A DNA stretch of 60,000 bases from Symsagittifera roscoffensis. Lineage: Eukaryota; Xenacoelomorpha; Acoela; Convolutidae. The position numbers and the translations under genes were made by a program. The notes under the pieces are model-generated. The model had not been told where the DNA came from, searched no databases, and saw nothing but the letters and a program-made list of their open reading frames with translations. Of this stretch, positions 54,853 through 60,000 are shown in pieces. The first letter of the stretch is position 1. Every line of letters starts with the position of its first letter. Location: positions 7,864,193 through 7,924,192 of the forward strand of contig NC_087062.1 of assembly GCF_963678635.1 (NCBI RefSeq), in the 5' to 3' direction.

Positions 54853-57137
54853 CGTGGCAGAAATTCAACTTTTGATTTGGTTACTGAAGGCAACTTTCAG
54901 TTTTTTTTTGGTTTTCACGATGAACTTTTTTAACCGAGAAATCGAAAACAAATGAGAACCAGCTTGTTTTTCGAGCTTATAAAAAGTAAAACGAGTGAAC
55001 AAATACTTTAAAGGGCCTGGCGTAAAAAATAAGAACCAATAGGATTCAATCAAACTTTTCTGGCGTAGTAGCATTGCTGGCTTGTTGTTCAGCCTACGTG
55101 ACAAAATCTAAAACAGGTACACACCCTTAAGTTTTTTCATGCTTCAGAAAAAGTTCACGCTTTCAATAGTATTCAACATACCACTCAACAAATCTGCGGC
55201 TATGCGGTGCAGAAAATTACTACTTGCGTTACACAAATAAATGAAACTGATTGAAAATGAACACCAATCAGGAAACAGTTTTCCAAAACCAGATTTAATT
55301 TTATTCGGAAAAAAAATGAAATCTAACGATAAACCAAAACCACCTTGAGATTAATTATAAACTAGTAAAAATGCTAACATATTAAATAGTTTCAGCCAAT
55401 TTATTTTCAATCTCTGCGTTTTTTATTTGGTTCTAAAAATAAAAATTGTTTGTACACACCGACTGTTTAAGATGTTCACGCGTTTTCACAAAACGAAAAA
55501 ACACACCTTTTTACTTGAACAAATAAAATCGTTCACGTGTTTCATATCATTTTTTAATTGAAGCAATCAAATCTTCTCTTCTAGTACTTTATTCAATTGT
55601 AGTAACCACGACAGCACAAGTAGCCAAGTCGTCTGTTTTCATAAAAATTTCACGCTTTGTTCACGTGTTTTTAACTTAAATTTTTTTAGCGAAGCACTTG
55701 CAGTTTCTATCATTTTACTATATTGCAACTACAAGAGCCTATACATTTTTCACGTGGTTTCATAATTTTTTCACGCATTGTTCACGAGTTTTTTAAATTG
55801 TATTTTTTTTAGATTTTTCGGGTATTTGATTTTTGATCACATGTTTTTATTTGTATTTTTGGACCAATTTAACATCCTCCCCCCTCACTCCAAAGCAGGT
55901 TAAGAGGAGGATGTTAACTGGGCACTTGCTTTTTTGGACATTTTATTCAATTTTAACCACAAAAAGCATATTCGTCACGCGATTCTTCAACTTTTTTGTA
56001 CAATCACATGAATTGTCTCGTATTTTGCAGCTATTTTAGTCAATTGTTGATGTATTTTTATGAAAATTTGATCCAAAATAGATGTTTTTATTTTTGCACA
56101 ATCTCATGAATTGTGCCGTATTTTGCAGCTATTTTAGTCAGTTGTTGATGTATTTTTATGAAAATTTGATGCAAAATAGATATAATGTTTTTGGTTTTCT
56201 GCAGCTTTTATTGTCGATTGGGATCTCTTTGAATATTCCCTCTTTTTGCAAAGGGGGGGGGGGGGTCCGTTACTAGATACCAAATTGCACTTGTTTAACC
56301 GTTGAATTATTTCATTATAGGGGTGACAATTCGCTTCTTGGTACCAAAGAGGGGGATAATTGAGATCCGTCGATTTTTATTTGTTTTCATGAAACTTTTA
56401 TTGGAAAACACATCATTTTTTGTAGCTTCTATAGTTGATTGCTCTTGATGAGATGTGTTTTAATGAGAAAAATTGTAACTTTAAATATATTATTGATTTT
56501 TTAACTAAAAATTGCTTCAATTGTGTAATCGTTTTTCGAAAATTTTTAGTATAGGTTCATGAAGAGTTCTCCTTTGTCTATAGTCACTTATTCACGAGTT
56601 TTCAGAGCATTTTTCTGTAACGTACGCAACGCTTGTAACTTTTTTATAGTTCATTTTATTCAGAGTCAAAGCACGCGACTTCACCTAGATGTACAGGAAA
56701 ATTTGAGGGCTTAAATTGATTTTTAATTATTTGCAGAAATAGTCATACGATCTGACAAAAACAAAAATTATGTTCAGAAACTTGCAAAAATGTCCTACAA
56801 ACTAAATGAAATGTTTTCGTTGGCTTAAAATAGCGCTTGTAAATAGGCCAGATAATCGCCCAGCCGGTTTAAGAGAAAAATTTGGAATCGGACGTTTTTT
56901 TGTAATTTTAAACTTTGGGTGGGTTTTCGTAGGACTGAGTCAGGTAAGATAAAAAATTTTCGTGAGGCCAAATGCCAGAAAGCTACTCTAAAACTGCTTG
57001 GGATTGGCATAATTATTTATATTACGTTTTTTCTTTTCTACAACAAGACATTTTTTTTCTGAGCTTAGACTAGCGCCAGTGAACAGTGTTTTCATTTTCG
57101 ACCAAAAACAGAACTTCGCGCAAATGCTCAGCCAGAA
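54853..57137. other. AT-rich intergenic DNA
   Basis: Upstream flank of the coiled-coil gene. Between 55470 and 55800 the phrase TTCACG(T/C)GTTT recurs irregularly. A 14-G run lies at ~56256, next to a GGTACCAAAG-type repeat at ~56320-56370. No gene seen. Confidence 0.55.
55997..56190. repeat. Two-copy direct repeat of 98 bp
   Basis: TG(T/C)ACAATC(A/T)CATGAATTGT starts each copy (55997 and 56095). Both contain CGTATTTTGCAGCTATTTTAG and GTTGATGTATTTTTATGAAA. Confidence 0.9.
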
Positions 57138-57337
57138 NNNNNNNNNNNNNNNNNNNNNNNNNNNNNNNNNNNNNNNNNNNNNNNNNNNNNNNNNNNNNNN
57201 NNNNNNNNNNNNNNNNNNNNNNNNNNNNNNNNNNNNNNNNNNNNNNNNNNNNNNNNNNNNNNNNNNNNNNNNNNNNNNNNNNNNNNNNNNNNNNNNNNNN
57301 NNNNNNNNNNNNNNNNNNNNNNNNNNNNNNNNNNNNN
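57138..57337. other. Assembly gap, 200 N
   Basis: Exactly 200 N, the same size as the gap at 12082, so probably a placeholder. Confidence 0.99.
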
Positions 57338-59570
57338 AAGTAATATTTGTCAGCCCATTACTTTTGTCAGATAAGTAGTTCCGCTTACAATTTGAGGATC
57401 CCGGATTCCGATTCTAATTTGTGGATTCTGTTTAAAATTGCGGATTGCGCGACTATAGGAGACTATTTTACCACACGCATTTTTCGTTTTGATTTTGGAT
57501 TCCACAAACTGCCCCTGATTCCGCAAACTTTGTTGCAGATTCCGCAAATTTTCTTACAAATTCTGCGTGTTTTCCAGCTTTTAGAGTGACTTTGAACAAC
57601 ACATTGCTTAAGATATTTTTTGTGGAATCTAAAACAGCAAGGAGGCGAAAAAGATCGGAGAAAATTAGCAATGTTTTGGATTCCCGAACAAATATGTTCT
57701 CGGCTTGATGCTGAATTTTTACATTTAACAACAAGGATAGTCGGTTACTGAGCATAGAGAACAAAATTTTACGACCACAGGCTTTAAAAAACACAACATT
57801 TGTTTTTACGGCTCAAATTTAGGTTAAACAAGCTAATATAAGCCTGCAGACCTTAGTTTGAAAAACCTTACCACTCAAAAATAGACCAAAAATTCGTAAT
57901 TTTTAACCGATTTTTCTCAACACTGAGATTTTTTGAAATTTCATAATGTCGTTCAAATCACTACTGAAAAAGCTCAAAATTTTGTATAAGTCGACCCACT
58001 CCAATGATTGTTTGTGCTACGTGATTTTGCATGGAAAAAAAGAAACAAAAAGAAAAAAACTAAAACACATCCGAGTACAAGTTCCTCGACATTTCTCATT
58101 TGGTCGGAAAAAAATACAGTTTGGCCCATAAAGATTTTAGTTGGTTTTATGAAACACAACCGCAAAATTGGTTTTATGAAACACAACCCCAAAATAACAA
58201 GAATGAAAATGCCGAACCGTACTTTAATTTTTCTCGAATAGTTATACATAAAAAAGTTTTCGTTAATTTACAAAGGTCAATTTAGCAGGTATCAAATAGT
58301 AAGTCTGAAAGTCTGAAAGTTTGAGTCGTTACAGAAAATAATTTGACCAATTAGCTTAATTTCAATTCGGAGCAATTTTATTTGCGGGATAATATTTTGT
58401 GTAATGATTTTGCAAACTTATAACTTTTGAGCAGATAACGTATGCTCAAAATATATATCGGATAATGCGTAGCTAACAGACTTGGAAATGCGTAGATTCC
58501 AGGTTCGATACCCACTTTATAATTTTTCTTCGGAAACTTGTCTAAATAAAAATGCGCCCTATTCATACATATTTCTCACTACCTTCGAAAGTCGGAATAA
58601 CATTTCAAAATTATCATTTGTTTTACTTGGTGTGCGGGAAATTTTTTGTTTAAAAAATCAATTTGGTTTGAAAATTCCTCAACAATTTTGCCAACGTCTA
58701 GTTCAGACACCCAAAAAGTCATTCGCAACACTCACTGCTAATAAAAGCAGACAAGCAATTTTGTTTTCCTTTATATCAGTTTTGGATCGAGTTTTTGTTC
58801 AATTTTTGCAAAGAGTAGCCGATTAAGTTTCCTCCAGTTGACGAAGCCTCAGTATTATTGCTTAAATTTTCCGTGTATTTTTTCCTTGCTAAAAGGTTGA
58901 AAGATATGAGCTGTGCTGATCGAGAATTCCAATTCTAGGTTTCAATTGGGCGCGAGCTGATCCGGTACAAAACCATTCGTAATTGAACTAAAGCACACTA
59001 CATAGTTCAAATTATGCCTTTAAATGATTTTTTGGCAAGAGACATTGCAAGCAAGATATTTGTAAGCATGCAATTTATGTTTTGTCTCATCGATGAACAC
59101 GTTTTGCAAAATTTGGTATAAAGATCGTTGAGATACATATAGGTGGCCGGAGAAATCAGTGTTTTGCCTTGAAAAATAAACTGGAACATAATTTCTGCTG
59201 ATTATTCCTTGTTTGTATAGTTCGTGAAAGCGATATGTTGGCCATACTCAGCAAATTTTCATTCGGTTTGCCAACACTTGACACACTCCTTTTTCAATAG
59301 AAATCAAGATTTTCAAAAATTCTTTCTGAGTTTTAACTCAAAAAGTTGATATCTTATCGGGGTATAAAATTGTCTTGCTGATAACTTTTATCTCTATCAC
59401 CAAAATTGGTTCGAATAGAAAACTTCAAGCCCATATTCCGTTACTGTCGATAAAAAAGCGCTCTAATTGAAGTTCAATTAAAGTTTTTTTTTTTCTATGA
59501 AAAACCTTCTTCTAACACAAATTCTTCTGCGGTCGTTTAATTTTCAAAGTTTCTCTATGTTTGTGCTGTA
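57338..59570. other. AT-rich intergenic DNA with dispersed repeats
   Basis: 57640-57800 resembles 3950-4090 (ACAAGGATAG-CGGTT-CTG-GCA and flank). 57905-58035 resembles 11690-11860. The 58502-58512 stretch GGTTCGATACC looks like a B-box relic. No exon can be supported. The 114-aa frame at 58482 has no recognisable feature. Confidence 0.5.
58141..58194. repeat. Perfect-phase 27-bp tandem repeat, two copies
   Basis: TTGGTTTTATGAAACACAAC plus seven bases, occurring twice in a row with one mismatch. Confidence 0.9.
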
Positions 59571-59867
59571 CAGTGCTCAGTTAAATTATTCGAACAAAAA
59601 GAACACAATTGAAATGTCAAACGCGCTTTTCTCAAATTGGTTCAAAATTAGACAAAAAAGATTGATGAAAAAGTTAAACCAAAAGAACTCTATTACAGAG
59701 CCCATCAAAGTTTTAGAAAGAGAAAAATTTCTAAAAACCTTGTTCTGGTGAAATTCTAAGCAGCATTTGTTCTGTTCACTTTTTGTCTAATATTAACTCA
59801 GTTTGATAAAAACGAGTTTGAAATTTCAAATGTTATTCGTTGTGTCCGTTAATTTAAATCAGCACTG
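59571..59867. mobile_element. Tc1/mariner-type MITE with TA target duplication
   Basis: The left end CAGTGCTCAGTTAAATTA and the reverse complement of the right end, CAGTGCTGATTTAAATTA, begin inverted repeats of about 55 bp. These remain similar inward to TTGAAAT-TCAAAC-CG. A TA dinucleotide flanks both sides (59569-59570 and 59868-59869). The 297-bp element encodes no transposase. The short plus-strand frame through its left arm is incidental. Confidence 0.85.
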
Positions 59868-60000
59868 TACAACTGATATTGGCAATAGCTTTAAAACGAT
59901 CAAGATCAAACGGTTTTTTTCTCCTTTTTTTCTGGGTTTTCTGTCAATATGAATCTGAAAAAACTTTGAAGGAAAGTTTGAAAACATGCGGTCGTTGTGC

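Overview
The window looks like AT-rich animal nuclear DNA. The evidence is GT-AG introns, AATAAA signals downstream of stops, an SLC49-type lysosomal transporter family, Penelope-like and endonuclease-bearing retroelements, hAT-like and Tc1/mariner-like MITEs, and two 200-N scaffold gaps. I cannot name the phylum. Nothing in it is bacterial: there are no operons and no dense coding. Most long open frames are either exons or pieces of decayed mobile elements.

Layout. (1) 1-11042: the 3' part of an SLC49A4 (DIRC2)-like major-facilitator gene on the minus strand, running off the left edge. It is followed by a ~2.95-kb unit present three times in tandem. Each unit carries the first exon of that transporter (intact in unit 1, truncated in units 2 and 3), a possible terminal exon of another membrane protein, and a degenerate ~130-165-bp satellite. 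(2) 11043-15771: intergenic DNA, a 200-N gap, the C-terminal scrap of a non-LTR retrotransposon, and a complete single-exon paralogue of the SLC49-like gene (494 aa) with a TATA box. (3) 15772-27604: two nearly identical ~5.93-kb units in tandem. Each holds a dead minus-strand retroelement (half-PHD zinc finger, reverse transcriptase, zinc knuckle and restriction-like endonuclease tail), a two-exon minus-strand unknown gene, and exons 1-2 of a small plus-strand gene with a GIY-YIG-like signature. Only the second copy is followed by exon 3 (stop at 28309), which gives a 130-aa protein. (4) 28310-32700: mostly non-coding AT-rich DNA with small repeats. (5) 32700-49130: three related multi-kilobase units (A, B, C), each built round a decayed Penelope-like element (PLE). 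Each PLE is preceded by a diverged tail of another PLE (a pseudo-LTR-like arrangement) that contains a hammerhead-ribozyme-like fold. Units A and C end in long minisatellites with a higher-order structure. (6) 49750-54852: a two-exon minus-strand gene for a 1219-aa coiled-coil protein whose short first exon supplies an N-terminal membrane anchor. A hAT-like MITE with a perfect 8-bp target duplication lies in its intron. (7) 54853-60000: intergenic DNA with short tandem repeats, a second gap and a Tc1/mariner-type MITE.

The main theme is local tandem amplification: three independent arrays, each capturing exon pieces next to repeats. Host genes I would defend are the two SLC49-like transporters, the GIY-YIG-like gene, the anchored coiled-coil gene and, less surely, the two-exon minus-strand gene inside the 5.93-kb unit. 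I did not find a clearly new molecular system. The best candidates for something undescribed are the GIY-YIG-like small protein and its duplicated 5' half, and the PLE ribozyme-like element.
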